A DNA stretch of 64,000 bases from Arthrobacter sp. P2b (GTDB lineage: Bacteria > Actinomycetota > Actinomycetes > Actinomycetales > Micrococcaceae): positions 1-64,000 of the forward strand of contig NZ_FVZL01000001.1 in assembly GCF_900168295.1 (NCBI RefSeq), given 5' to 3'. The notes under the pieces were generated by a model that did no database searches, was not told the DNA's origin, and was given only the letters and a program-made list of their open reading frames with translations. The translations under genes were made by a program, and so were the position numbers. Position 1 is the stretch's first letter. Every line of letters starts with the position of its first letter. Positions 42,066 through 51,059 of the stretch are shown piece after piece.

Positions 42066-42976
42066 CGGGCGGAAGGTTCGACGGCGGCGCCCCGGCGGGT
42101 GCCGCCGTCGCCGTCGTCTCCTTCCGCCGCTGCAGGCGGCTGGGGCTTGTAGACCCACGCCACCAGCACCACTGAGATGATCATCAGCAAGAACCAGGCC
42201 ACCAGCTTTTCCAGGCCCACGGGGTGCCAGCCGTCCATTTGGCTTGGGTACAGCCAGGCGCCGGACCAGGTGGCGATGTTCTCGGCGATCCAGATGAACA
42301 GCGCCACCAGCAGGAACGCGATGACCAGCGGCATACGGAACTGCTTGCGGAACACGCGGAAGTGCATCACGCACCGGCCGTAAATGACCACGACGGCGGC
42401 AAGCAGCACCCAGCGCAGGTCCCAGATGTAGTGGTGGGTGAAGAAGTTGGCGTAGATGGCCGCGCCCATTATTGCCGTGATCCAGCGCCGCGGATAACTG
42501 GCGAACCGCAGGTCGAACAGCCGGTAGACGCGGACCATGTAGGAGCCCACCGCGGCGTACATAAAGCCGCTGAAGAGCGGCACCGCCCCGAGCCGCAGGA
42601 AGCCTTCGGCCTCGTAGGACCAGGAACCGACGTCGGTCTTGAACAGCTCCATCACCGTGCCCACCAGGTGGAACAGGATGATCACCCGCAGTTCACGGAG
42701 GGTCTCGAGTTTAAAGGCGACCATCAGGACCTGGATGGTGACGGCGGCGAGCGTCAGGAAGTCGTTGCGGGCCAGCGCCGCCGTGTCCGGGTACCAGAGG
42801 CGGGCCGCCGTGAGGACCGCGAGGAGGGCTGCGCCGAAGATGCAGGCCCAGCCCTGTTTGAGGCCGAAGACGATGAACTCGGTGAGCCTTGCTGTAAGAC
42901 CGCCGGCCGGGGCCTTGGCCAGGAAGCGGCGGGCCCGTTCGTCGATCCGCTGCTCTACCTGGGTGGAACTACGCAC
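42062..42976 (-). CDS. DUF817 integral membrane protein
   Basis: 304 residues with about eight transmembrane segments. LFKTDVGSWSYEAEGFLRLG and VPLFSGFMYAAVGSYMVRVY then RLFDLRF are the hallmarks of DUF817; the C-terminus is Gly/Asp-rich and cytoplasmic. GTG 42976 is selected because it overlaps the upstream gene's stop (GTGCGTAG), giving coupling. The function of the family is unknown. Confidence 0.82.
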   Translation of the reverse strand: MRSSTQVEQRIDERARRFLAKAPAGGLTARLTEFIVFGLKQGWACIFGAALLAVLTAARLWYPDTAALARNDFLTLAAVTIQVLMVAFKLETLRELRVIILFHLVGTVMELFKTDVGSWSYEAEGFLRLGAVPLFSGFMYAAVGSYMVRVYRLFDLRFASYPRRWITAIMGAAIYANFFTHHYIWDLRWVLLAAVVVIYGRCVMHFRVFRKQFRMPLVIAFLLVALFIWIAENIATWSGAWLYPSQMDGWHPVGLEKLVAWFLLMIISVVLVAWVYKPQPPAAAEGDDGDGGTRRGAAVEPSAR

Positions 42977-43787
42977 GTACTCCCTGACGCTGGGCGGACT
43001 GTCGGTTCTTGCGGAGGTCTTTATCCAGCTCGCCCAGGCAGTAGTCCTTGAACCAGTGCCTGATCCGCCGCGGAAGTTTGGGGTAGGTGAGGGCGAGGAC
43101 GCGCATGGTGCGGTCGAAGCGGCGCTGGTGGCGGCCGCTCCACGGCAGGCCGAAGTCCTGCCGGACGTGCGGGGGCAGGAACCCGGCGGTGAGGAACCTG
43201 GCGGGCGGAATGATGGCGCGGTACCAGAGCGCCGTGTGCTTCGGGAACAGCAGGCCGCGGCCCACGCGCACCCCGCCGGTCTCGGCTCGGAGGGTGGAGA
43301 TGCGCTGGTCCCAGTAGCGGCGGAAAGCCGCCCGGTCCTCCGGCCACATGTCCGGGGGAAGCTGCAGGGCTGTGCCGATCCTCGCATAGTCGCGGTACAT
43401 CGCATCGGCTGACTCGTCGTCGAGCGGGCCGTAGATCTTTTCGATGATGGTGATCGCCGTGTCGTAAAGCGTGGCCACCACCCAGAGCTGGAGGTGGGGG
43501 TCGTAGGCGCTGTACCCGGGGGATTCTTCGTTATCGGCCCGGCGGACCGGAACATGCGCCCGGTTCACGCGGCGGCGGACCTCGTTCACCTGCTCGTCAG
43601 TGCCGTACACGATGGCATAGACGTATGTCAGCGTTCCCTTGAGCCGGTTCACCGGACGCCCCACGAACGTGCTGTGCTCATCAACGCCGCGGCCGACGGC
43701 CGGGTCGGCAAGCTGCAGAAGGAGGGCCCGTCCCGCACCGGCGAGCAGGATGCCTTCTCCGCCGTAGTCGGCCATTCCTCGCACCAT
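42969..43787 (-). CDS. MpaB/rubber-oxygenase-family protein (DUF2236)
   Basis: 272 residues. GEGILLAGAGRALLLQLADP (opening helix), YVYAIVYGTDEQVNEVRRRV followed by NRAHVPV, YDPHLQLWVVATLYDTAITI and WYRAIIPPARFLTAGFLPP are typical of the heme-containing MpaB/Lcp-like oxygenases; the His of NRAHVPV/DPHLQLW probably ligates heme. The substrate is unknown. It is cotranscribed with DUF817, with 8 nt overlap. An ATG four codons later is an alternative start. Confidence 0.8.
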   Translation of the reverse strand: MVRGMADYGGEGILLAGAGRALLLQLADPAVGRGVDEHSTFVGRPVNRLKGTLTYVYAIVYGTDEQVNEVRRRVNRAHVPVRRADNEESPGYSAYDPHLQLWVVATLYDTAITIIEKIYGPLDDESADAMYRDYARIGTALQLPPDMWPEDRAAFRRYWDQRISTLRAETGGVRVGRGLLFPKHTALWYRAIIPPARFLTAGFLPPHVRQDFGLPWSGRHQRRFDRTMRVLALTYPKLPRRIRHWFKDYCLGELDKDLRKNRQSAQRQGVRA

Positions 43788-43812
43788 CTCAACAGGGTAC
43801 CGGAGGAGCCAA

Positions 43813-43852
43813 AGAAGGGGCGACGGCGGAACTTCCCGCCGTCGCCCCTTCT
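43813..43852. terminator. Terminator of the MHS transporter gene
   Basis: A perfect 17-bp stem (AGAAGGGGCGACGGCGG and complement) with a 6-nt loop lies 14 bp beyond the transporter stop. A TCTTT tract follows on the minus strand. It has the same GACGGCGG core as other terminators here. Confidence 0.85.
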
Positions 43853-43866
43853 GCTGTCTATTGCTG

Positions 43867-45222
43867 TCAGGCCTTGTGTACTTCGAGGTCCTCGAGGGAC
43901 TTGCCCTTGGTGTCTGTGGACAGGAAGGTGGCCACGGCGGCGACGAGGCAAATGCCGAAGGTGATGAGCCCGATGACCACGGGAACGTTGGCCGAGCCGG
44001 GAGGAGCCACGGCGGTGAAGATGCTCGGGAAGAAGGATGCGATCATGAGGCCGACGTTCTGTGACACCGCGAAGCCGGTCACCCGGATCCGCATGGGGAA
44101 CTGCTCCTGGAAGAACGTGGCAAACGTCGAGTTCCACATCTGGAAGAAGATTCCCTGGACGATCACAACGCTGACGAAGACCAGGAACAGGCTCCTCTGG
44201 TCGATCGCCCACAGGTAGCCGCCCGCGGCCAGGCCGCCGCCGAGTCCGCCGGCCACCATCAGCACCCGCCGGCCAATCTTGTCGGACAGGGCGCCGAACA
44301 TCGGGATGGTCACTACTGCGGCGATGTTGGCCACGAGGGTCACCCACAGGAACTCGCTGCTGGAGAAGCCGATGCCGTAGCCCTCCTGGGTGGCGTAGGA
44401 GACACCGAAGATGAGGGTGGCCATGCCGATCACGTTGGTGAACGTCATAATGACGCACAGGATCATGACCCTCGGGTGGGTGCGCAGGAGGTCGAGGAGC
44501 GGGAACCGGCGCTTCGCCGCAGCGCTGTCAGACTGCGCCAGGTAGGCCGGGGGCTCCTGGACCCGGCGGCGGATGATGTACCCGGCAAGGATCACGAAGG
44601 CGCTGAGCAGGAACGGAATGCGCCAGCCCCAGGTCTGGAACTGGTCGGCAGGGAGAAGGGCAGCCAGCGGAAGCAGGACGCCGGTGGCCAGGATGGAGCC
44701 CACCTGCGTTCCCTGAAGGCTGAAGCTTGCGAAGAAGCCGCGCCGGGCGTCAGGCGAATGCTCCACGATCATGGCGCTGGCGCCGCCGAGTTCGCCTGCC
44801 ACCGCAAACCCCTGCACCAGGCGGAGGATCACGAGGAGGACGGGGGCGAGGATGCCCACCTGTCCGTACGTGGGCAGGAGCCCGACGGCGAACGTCGCGA
44901 AGCCCATGAGCAGCATGGCCATGACAAGCACGTTCTTGCGCCCGTGCTTGTCGCCGTATGCCCCCAGGACAATGGCGCCGACGGGGCGGGAGACGTAACC
45001 CACCGCATAAGTCGCCAGCGAGGCGATGATCGCGACAGTGGGGTTTTCGGACGGGAAGAAGATGGCGGGGAAGATGAGCGTGGCGGCAAGGCCGTACAAC
45101 GCAAAGTCGTAGTACTCAAGGGCGCCGCCGATCCAGCCGCTCATTGCGGCCCTCTTCGGATCCCTGCCCCCGGTACCGGCTGTGAGGCCGGGTTGGGCAT
45201 GCACGGTGGGCGTTATGCTCAT
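43867..45222 (-). CDS. MHS-family metabolite:proton symporter (MFS)
   Basis: A 451-residue, 12-TM transporter. GGALEYYDFALYGLAATLIF (TM1), GAYGDKHGRKNVLVMAMLL (motif A) and LVQGFAVAGELGGASAMIVE (TM4) define the metabolite:H+ symporter family (ShiA, KgtP, ProP). The likely substrate is a carboxylate or sugar acid. ATG 45222 is supported by GAAGGAAATC; the upstream in-frame region is leader. A consensus promoter with operator lies about 140 nt upstream, giving a long 5' UTR. Confidence 0.87.
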   Translation of the reverse strand: MSITPTVHAQPGLTAGTGGRDPKRAAMSGWIGGALEYYDFALYGLAATLIFPAIFFPSENPTVAIIASLATYAVGYVSRPVGAIVLGAYGDKHGRKNVLVMAMLLMGFATFAVGLLPTYGQVGILAPVLLVILRLVQGFAVAGELGGASAMIVEHSPDARRGFFASFSLQGTQVGSILATGVLLPLAALLPADQFQTWGWRIPFLLSAFVILAGYIIRRRVQEPPAYLAQSDSAAAKRRFPLLDLLRTHPRVMILCVIMTFTNVIGMATLIFGVSYATQEGYGIGFSSSEFLWVTLVANIAAVVTIPMFGALSDKIGRRVLMVAGGLGGGLAAGGYLWAIDQRSLFLVFVSVVIVQGIFFQMWNSTFATFFQEQFPMRIRVTGFAVSQNVGLMIASFFPSIFTAVAPPGSANVPVVIGLITFGICLVAAVATFLSTDTKGKSLEDLEVHKA

Positions 45223-45348
45223 GCGCTGATTTCCTTCGTCTTCGTTGGCAAGGAACCGGAGTGCTTCCATTCCGGATTGTCTTGGTGACTGGGGGCCGCT
45301 GGTGGAGTTGGTGATCATCCTCACTCGGCGGAATGCAGGTCACTCTTT

Positions 45349-45393
45349 TGAATCGTTTCACTCGATTATAGGCAGTGCTGCGCGTCACGTCAA
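45349..45393 (-). promoter_or_regulatory. Consensus promoter with palindromic operator for the MHS gene
   Basis: On the minus strand TTGACG (45393-45388), 17 nt, TATAAT (45370-45365): an almost perfect housekeeping promoter. TGAAACGATTCA (45360-45349) lies just downstream of the -10 and is a near palindrome of the type bound by LacI- or GntR-family repressors. A bound repressor there would block transcription. Confidence 0.75.
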
Positions 45394-45442
45394 AGCAAAG
45401 GGAAAGCGGATTCCCGGTCGCAGTCCTCCAGGAGCAAAGCCG

Positions 45443-45480
45443 AAAGCGGGCGTCGCCGTTCTCCGGCGTCGCCCGCTTTT
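45443..45480. terminator. Terminator of the gluconate operon
   Basis: AAAGCGGGCG and CGCCCGCTTT, with an inner CGCCG/CGGCG stem separated by one T-T mismatch, lie 30 bp beyond the gntK stop. Confidence 0.8.
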
Positions 45481-45509
45481 GTTGTGTGGAGCAGTGATTG
45501 AACCTGGCG

Positions 45510-46052
45510 CTACTCTTGGCGGCCGGCACCGGCGCGCTCGGCCCGAGCTACTTCCAGTTCCTGAACGATCCGTTCCACCAGCGACGCCGGGTCAGCCACG
45601 ATGTCGACGGCGATATGGGCCTCGTCAGATTCCAGGGGTTCCAGCGTGGCCAGCTGGGAGGCGAGCAGGCTGCCAGGCATGTACTCGTGCACCCTGCTGC
45701 CGAGCCGGTCCGCGATGGTGGCTGCGTCGCCTGCGAGGTGGATGAACACCATGTCAGGCGTGAAGCTCCGCAGCAGGTCGCGGTAGGTGCGCTTGAGCGC
45801 GGAGCACGCGATGATGCAGGAGTCCGCTCCGCTGGGCGGGTTGGCCAGTGCGGCACCGATTTCGGCGAGCCACGGCGCCCGGTCGTCATCGTTCAGGGGC
45901 ACCCCGCCGGCCATCTTGGCCTTGTTGGCGGCGGGGTGGAAGTCGTCGCCGTCGAAGAAGGGAACGCCGAGCCGCTCCCCCAGCAGGGATCCGACCGTCG
46001 ACTTCCCACATCCGGAAACACCCATCACCACCAGCGGCGGCAGCACCGTCAC
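45510..46052 (-). CDS. gntK: Gluconokinase
   Basis: 180 residues. Walker A MGVSGCGKST at the N-terminus, FFDGDDFHPAANKAKMAGG (substrate region), PLNDDDRAPWL and ACSALKRTYRDLLR are all diagnostic of GntK. It phosphorylates D-gluconate to 6-phosphogluconate. It overlaps idnD by 4 nt and ends the operon at a terminator. Confidence 0.93.
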   Translation of the reverse strand: MTVLPPLVVMGVSGCGKSTVGSLLGERLGVPFFDGDDFHPAANKAKMAGGVPLNDDDRAPWLAEIGAALANPPSGADSCIIACSALKRTYRDLLRSFTPDMVFIHLAGDAATIADRLGSRVHEYMPGSLLASQLATLEPLESDEAHIAVDIVADPASLVERIVQELEVARAERAGAGRQE

Positions 46053-47116
46053 GAGGCACTTCCTGCGCCGAAGCTCAGGAGCACCTTTCCCGACTCCGCC
46101 GAGTTGCGGGCCACACCAAAAGCCTCAAGCGCCTGCTCCACCGGATAATCGTGAGTGATGACGGGGCCGATCTGCAGCGAGCCGTCCGCGAGGGCCGCGA
46201 TGACGTCGTCGATCTCATCGTTGAACCGGAACGAACCCTTCAGCTCAAGCTCCCGCGTGATGGCCAGGGAAATCAGCACCGGCTGCGGGCCGGTTGGCAG
46301 CAGCCCCACCATGACCACGGTGCCGCCGCGGGCGGCGCCCTGGATGGCAGAGGCCAGGCCGTAGTGGTTGCCGGAGGATTCGATCACGACGTCGGCCTCA
46401 ACGGCGGCGATAGCGTCAGCATCTCCGGCGGTAATAACGTGGTCCGCTCCCACGGCTGTGGCGATTTCCAGCGGCTTGTCATGCATGTCGACGGCGGTGA
46501 TCCGGCTCGCGCCGGCGCGTTTCAGGACGGCGACCACAAGTGCGCCGATGGGGCCGCTGCCAATCACCAGGGCCGTCTTCCCGGCAACGTCGCCGGCCCT
46601 GCCCACGGCGTGCCATGCCACGGAGGCGGGTTCGATCAGCGCCGCGGTACGCAGGTCAATGCTGTCCGGCAGCGTCCGGAGCATCCGGGTCGGGAGGTTC
46701 ACGTACCGGCTGAAGGCGCCGTCCTTGTGCGGGTAGCGTGCAGCGCTGCCCAGGTAGGTGCAGCCCGGAGAAAGGTTGGGCCGGTCCGCCGGATACCGCG
46801 CAGCACCGGGGCCGGGAGTGGCCGGATGGACCGCCACAGGGGTCCCGACGGCGGGACCGGTCCCGTCCGCGGCGGCACGGACCACGGTGCCGGAAATCTC
46901 GTGCCCCAGCACCAGCGGCGCCTTCAGGATCGATTCACCGGCGGCGCCGTGGAGCCAGTAGTGCAGGTCGGACCCACAGATGCCGCCGTAGTGCACCTCG
47001 ACGACGGCCTCTTCCGGAGCGGGAGAGGCGAGGGTGAGTTCGTCGACTCGGAGGTCACCGGCTGCGTGGGCGACAACCGCCGGACCTGTAACAGCGAGGG
47101 AGGTATCAAGAACCAT
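46049..47116 (-). CDS. idnD: L-idonate 5-dehydrogenase-like medium-chain dehydrogenase
   Basis: 355 residues. GGICGSDLHYWLHGAAGES and LGHEISGTVV give the catalytic zinc ligands; VIGSGPIGALVVAVLKRAGA binds NAD. LGSAARYPHKDGAFSRYV matches IdnD. The lobe that holds four zinc cysteines in E. coli IdnD is here Pro/Ala-rich with a single Cys, so the structural zinc is probably lost. It oxidises L-idonate to 5-ketogluconate. The start overlaps the idnO stop by 1 nt. Confidence 0.82.
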   Translation of the reverse strand: MVLDTSLAVTGPAVVAHAAGDLRVDELTLASPAPEEAVVEVHYGGICGSDLHYWLHGAAGESILKAPLVLGHEISGTVVRAAADGTGPAVGTPVAVHPATPGPGAARYPADRPNLSPGCTYLGSAARYPHKDGAFSRYVNLPTRMLRTLPDSIDLRTAALIEPASVAWHAVGRAGDVAGKTALVIGSGPIGALVVAVLKRAGASRITAVDMHDKPLEIATAVGADHVITAGDADAIAAVEADVVIESSGNHYGLASAIQGAARGGTVVMVGLLPTGPQPVLISLAITRELELKGSFRFNDEIDDVIAALADGSLQIGPVITHDYPVEQALEAFGVARNSAESGKVLLSFGAGSAS

Positions 47117-47886
47117 CAGACCACCACCGTCATTCCGCCGTCGATAAATATCGTTTGTCCGTTGACGAAGTCCGAACCGCTGGACGCCAGCCAGACTGCG
47201 GGCCCGGCCAGATCCTGGACAGTCCCCCAGCGATTGGCCGGGGTGCGGCCCAGGATCCAGGAGTTGAACTGCTCGTCGTCCACCAGGTTCTGGGTCATCT
47301 CGGTATGGATGTAGCCCGGCGCGATTCCGTTGATCTGCAGCCCGGATGCCGCCCACTCCGCAGTCATGGCACGGGTGAGGTTCCGCAGTCCGCCCTTCGC
47401 CGCGATGTACGGGGCGATGGTGGGCCGGGCCAGGTCAGTCTGCACGGAGCAGATGTTGATGATCTTGCCGTGGCCGCGCGGGATCATGAACCGGGCCGCC
47501 TCGCGGCCCACCAGGAAGGCACTGGTCAGGTCCGTGGAGATGACCCGTTCCCAGTCCTTCACGTCCAGGTCCAGCATCGGTACCCGGTGCTGGATGCCGG
47601 CGTTGTTCACCAGGATTTCCAGCGGCCCCACGTGCTCTTCCACCCAGGCAATGCCGCGCGCCGCCTCTGCGTCACTTGTGACGTCAAAGGCGATACTGTG
47701 CACCCGGCCGGGCGCGAAGTCGGCGGCCATGGCGGCAGCGGCATCCTTGAGCCGTTCCTCGTTGACGCCGTTCAGCACAACTGTTGCGCCGGCGTCGGCC
47801 AGTGCGCGGGCCAGCGCGTTGCCGATCCCGCGGCTCGAACCGGTTACCAGGGCAACCCTGCCGGTCAGGTCGAATAGTGAACTCAT
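47116..47886 (-). CDS. idnO: Gluconate 5-dehydrogenase (SDR)
   Basis: A 256-residue SDR. LVTGSSRGIGNALARAL (cofactor), NNAGIQHRVPMLDLD (typical of IdnO/Gno), catalytic Ser in NICSVQTDLARPTI and Tyr-Lys in YIAAKGGLRNLTRAM. It reduces 5-ketogluconate to gluconate, the step between IdnD and GntK. It overlaps the preceding hydroxyacid dehydrogenase by 4 nt. Confidence 0.88.
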   Translation of the reverse strand: MSSLFDLTGRVALVTGSSRGIGNALARALADAGATVVLNGVNEERLKDAAAAMAADFAPGRVHSIAFDVTSDAEAARGIAWVEEHVGPLEILVNNAGIQHRVPMLDLDVKDWERVISTDLTSAFLVGREAARFMIPRGHGKIINICSVQTDLARPTIAPYIAAKGGLRNLTRAMTAEWAASGLQINGIAPGYIHTEMTQNLVDDEQFNSWILGRTPANRWGTVQDLAGPAVWLASSGSDFVNGQTIFIDGGMTVVV

Positions 47887-48827
47887 GCGAAGGGTCCTGC
47901 CTGCACCAGGTTGGCCGGGGCCTGGCCGGTGGCCAGGGCCTCAAGCTGCTTGCGGAGGAGCTTGAGGATCCGGGGCTGGAACGCCGATGCGTTGCCGCCC
48001 ACGTGGGGCGTGATCAGGGCATTGGTGGTGGACCACAGCGGGTGGTCCTGCGGCAGCGGCTCCGGGTCGACGACGTCGATGGCGCACTGCAGGCGTCCGG
48101 ACAGGACTTCCTTGGTCAGCGCAGCGGTGTCCACCACGGAGCCGCGGCCCACGTTGACCACCAGGGCGCCGTCCGGGAGGGCCGCCAGGACCTCTTCACC
48201 AATCAGCTGATGGGTGTGCTCATTCAGGGGCAGCACTGACACCAGGATGTCGTGGCTCGCGGCGAGCGCGGTCAGTTCCGAAGATGCGTGCACCTCGCCG
48301 TGCTCATCAGTGCGGGCCGAGCTGCCCACCCGGGTGACAGCGACTTCGAAGGGCTCCAGGCGGCGGGCGATCTCGTGCCCGATTCCACCGACGCCCACCA
48401 AAAGCACGCGCCGGTCCGCGAGGGACTGGCGCCGCTCGGGCCGCCAGAGGCCGTACTGCTGGTCCCGGACCGCCTGGTCGATGCCGCGCAGCTTTGCCAG
48501 GATCAGCCCGATGGCAAGTTCCGCCGTCGCAGCCGCATGAACACCGGAGGCGTTTGCGACGCCTGCCGCCGGGCCGGCCGCCTCAATGACGCCGTCGTAT
48601 CCCGTGGACTGTGTCTGGACGAACTTCAGCGACTCAACCTTGGCAAGGGAACCCAACACGGCGCCGGCATTGATGTACGGGAGGATGACGCCGTCGATCT
48701 CAGCCAGTGTCCCGCCGTCGGGATCCGACTCCAGGTCCCACACCACTCCCCGCAGCCCTTCGGGAAGGGGCGAGAGGTCGTCGAGGAGCTGCCGGTCGGG
48801 AAAGCTGACTGTACGGACTGTTTGCAT
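47883..48827 (-). CDS. D-2-hydroxyacid dehydrogenase (ketogluconate/glyoxylate reductase-like)
   Basis: 314 residues from ATG 48827. LLVGVGGIGHEIARRLEPFE is the NAD(P) motif, VNVGRGSVVDTAAL has the substrate Arg region, and LITPHVGGN carries the catalytic His. In a gluconate operon it may act as a 2-ketogluconate reductase (GhrB-like), which is inference; glyoxylate or hydroxypyruvate are alternatives. It is tightly coupled to idnO. Confidence 0.82.
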   Translation of the reverse strand: MQTVRTVSFPDRQLLDDLSPLPEGLRGVVWDLESDPDGGTLAEIDGVILPYINAGAVLGSLAKVESLKFVQTQSTGYDGVIEAAGPAAGVANASGVHAAATAELAIGLILAKLRGIDQAVRDQQYGLWRPERRQSLADRRVLLVGVGGIGHEIARRLEPFEVAVTRVGSSARTDEHGEVHASSELTALAASHDILVSVLPLNEHTHQLIGEEVLAALPDGALVVNVGRGSVVDTAALTKEVLSGRLQCAIDVVDPEPLPQDHPLWSTTNALITPHVGGNASAFQPRILKLLRKQLEALATGQAPANLVQAGPFA

Positions 48828-48863
48828 TGGGAAACCTATCAATCGGGCTGGTGGGGGCTCGGT

Positions 48864-49613
48864 CTAACGGCGGTCGAAGGTGAGGCCGCCGGGGACCTGG
48901 AAGGTGGGCATGAGTTCCAGCATGCCAACATTCACGTGCCGGGGTGTTTCGATGGCGTAATCCATGGCGTTAACGATGTCATCGGTGGTGAGCGACTCGT
49001 AGCCCTCGTAGTAGGTCTTCCATGCCTCCTCCATCGCTTCCGGCGTGCCGCCCATGTTGCGGCCGAAGATCTCGGTTTCCACCCGTCCGGGGCAGATCTC
49101 GGTGACGCGGATGCGCTTGCCCACGGTGTCGTTGCGGAGCTGGCGGGAGATCTGGTGCACGGCGGCCTTGGTGGCGTGGTAGACCGTGTGGCCGTAGAAG
49201 TTGTAGGTGCCGGCGATCGAGCTGACGTTGATGACGTGCCCCAGGTCGCGCTCCACCATGCCGGGCAGGACCAGCCTGGTCAGCTGGAGCAGGCCGCGGA
49301 GGTTGACGTCCACGAGTTCGTCGATGTCGCTCTCGCTGGAGTCCAGGATGTTGCCGGGCCGGGAGACGCCGGCGCAGTTCACCAGGACATCCACTTCCAG
49401 GCCTCCGACGGCGGCGGTCAGCGCCGCGGTGTCCGTCAAGTCCACGACGTGGGGCACCGCCCCGGTCTTGTCGGCGAGTTCCTTGAGGCGGTCCTCGTTG
49501 CGTGCCAGCGCATGGACGGTGAGCCCGCGCTTGGCCAGGCGTTCGGCGATGGCAGCGCCCATACCGGTGGATGCACCGGTGACGAGGGCAGTTGAATAAT
49601 CGGAAAAAGTCAT
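48864..49613 (-). CDS. SDR-family oxidoreductase
   Basis: 249 residues. LVTGASTGMGAAIAERLAKR (cofactor), NCAGVSRPGNILDSSESD, Ser in HVINVSSIAGTYNFYGHT and catalytic Tyr-Lys in VYHATKAAVHQ. It resembles the YdfG-like group acting on 3-hydroxy acids or serine. It lies between a transporter and the hydroxyacid dehydrogenase in the same direction, with 36-50 bp gaps, and probably takes part in the same sugar-acid route. Confidence 0.85.
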   Translation of the reverse strand: MTFSDYSTALVTGASTGMGAAIAERLAKRGLTVHALARNEDRLKELADKTGAVPHVVDLTDTAALTAAVGGLEVDVLVNCAGVSRPGNILDSSESDIDELVDVNLRGLLQLTRLVLPGMVERDLGHVINVSSIAGTYNFYGHTVYHATKAAVHQISRQLRNDTVGKRIRVTEICPGRVETEIFGRNMGGTPEAMEEAWKTYYEGYESLTTDDIVNAMDYAIETPRHVNVGMLELMPTFQVPGGLTFDRR

Positions 49614-49663
49614 GGGAAATCTCCTGTGGTGCAGCGCAGTGCTGCTGCTCAGTGAAGTGGAAG

Positions 49664-51004
49664 TTAGGCGTCGCGGAGGGGCTGGTGCGCCCGGTCCTTG
49701 ACCGTGCTGACAGCGGCAAGGGTGCCCAGCGCGGTGATTACGGCGTAGAAGGCGGGCATGTAGATGTTGCCGGTGGACGAGATCAGCCAGGTCATCAGCA
49801 GCGGCGCGGTGCCGCCGAAGAGTGCGGACGAGATGTTGTAGCCCAGGCCGTAGGCGGAGTAGCGGACGCGGGTGGGGAAGAGTTCGACGATTAGGATGTG
49901 GATTACTGCCGTGTGCCCTGCGAAGACTACGGCCATGATGCTGGCGCCCAGGATGGCGAACGCCATCTCACCGGTGGCGATCAGCGCGTAGGACGGGATG
50001 CCCAGGACGGCCATGGCGATGGCGGAGCCGGCGATGACCTTCTTGCGGCCCACGCGGTCCGAGAGGGCGCCCATGAAGGGGATGGCGATGCAGATGACTA
50101 CCAGGCTGCAGGCAGTGACGAGCAGGGCTTCGCCGATGGTGAAGTTGAGCTGCTTGCCCTTCAGGAAGGTGGGCATGTAGGAGAACAGGACGTAGTAGCC
50201 GGAGCCGTTCATCAGCGGGATGAAGAGGGCCAGCAGCATGGCGCGGCGGTGTTCGGCGGAGGCGAAGGCTTCCTTGAGCGGGTTGGCAGAGAGCCCGCCT
50301 TCTTCCTTGAGCTTTTCAAAGTTGGGGGTGTCGCTGATCGCCTTGCGGATGTACCAGCCGATGACGCCCATGGGGATGGCCACCAGGAACGGGATGCGCC
50401 AGGCGAACGCACCGAACCCACCGCCGTCAATCGCTGCCTGGGTGAGCCACGGGGACATGGAGTAGGCAACCAGGGTGCCGGTCAGCAGTGCTGCGAAGGA
50501 GGCGATCTGCGCGTAGGACGTGATGACGCCGCGCTTGCCTTCGGGTGCGTGCTCGGCGAGGAAGGTCATGGCACCGGCGGCTTCGCCGCCAACGGAGAAG
50601 CCCTGCAGCATGCGCAGCAGCACCAGCAGGATGGGGGCCGCGACGCCGATGGCCGCATAAGGAGGCAACAGTCCGATGCCTGCGGTGGCCACACTGATCA
50701 GCAGAATGACAAAGACCAGCAGCTTTTGCCGCCCGATCCGGTCGCCCAGGTAGCCGCAGACGACGGCGCCGAGGGGGCGCACGAAGAAGGACACGGCGTA
50801 GCCGGCGAAAACGAAGAGCAGGGCGTTGTCCGGGTTTCCGGGTGCCAGGAAAACAAGGGCGAGCGTTCCGGCCATAAAGGCGAAGATGCCGTTGTCATAG
50901 AGCTCCACAAAAATGCCGACGCAGCCGGCCGTGACGACCTTGCGGGTCTGCTTGCTGCTGAGCCGCTCTTGATGCGGCTGGGCCGCGTGCGTAGAGGTGG
51001 ACAT
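49664..51004 (-). CDS. MHS-family metabolite:proton symporter (MFS)
   Basis: A 446-residue, 12-TM transporter. GCVGIFVELYDNGIFAFMAG (TM1), GYLGDRIGRQKLLVFVILL (motif A) and LLRMLQGFSVGGEAAGAMTF (TM4) place it in the MHS family. It sits between 5-oxoprolinase and the sugar-acid genes and could serve either. It begins 55 bp after the pxpC stop, with no terminator between them. Confidence 0.87.
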   Translation of the reverse strand: MSTSTHAAQPHQERLSSKQTRKVVTAGCVGIFVELYDNGIFAFMAGTLALVFLAPGNPDNALLFVFAGYAVSFFVRPLGAVVCGYLGDRIGRQKLLVFVILLISVATAGIGLLPPYAAIGVAAPILLVLLRMLQGFSVGGEAAGAMTFLAEHAPEGKRGVITSYAQIASFAALLTGTLVAYSMSPWLTQAAIDGGGFGAFAWRIPFLVAIPMGVIGWYIRKAISDTPNFEKLKEEGGLSANPLKEAFASAEHRRAMLLALFIPLMNGSGYYVLFSYMPTFLKGKQLNFTIGEALLVTACSLVVICIAIPFMGALSDRVGRKKVIAGSAIAMAVLGIPSYALIATGEMAFAILGASIMAVVFAGHTAVIHILIVELFPTRVRYSAYGLGYNISSALFGGTAPLLMTWLISSTGNIYMPAFYAVITALGTLAAVSTVKDRAHQPLRDA

Positions 51005-51059
51005 GGCTTTCCTTACTTAAGGGGATGGTAACAATGCTTTGGGGCTGAGGCGAGACCGG

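Noticed and set aside
40575..42374. 599-codon frame opposite the monooxygenase
   Set aside because: Antisense shadow; the monooxygenase on the plus strand has clear family motifs.
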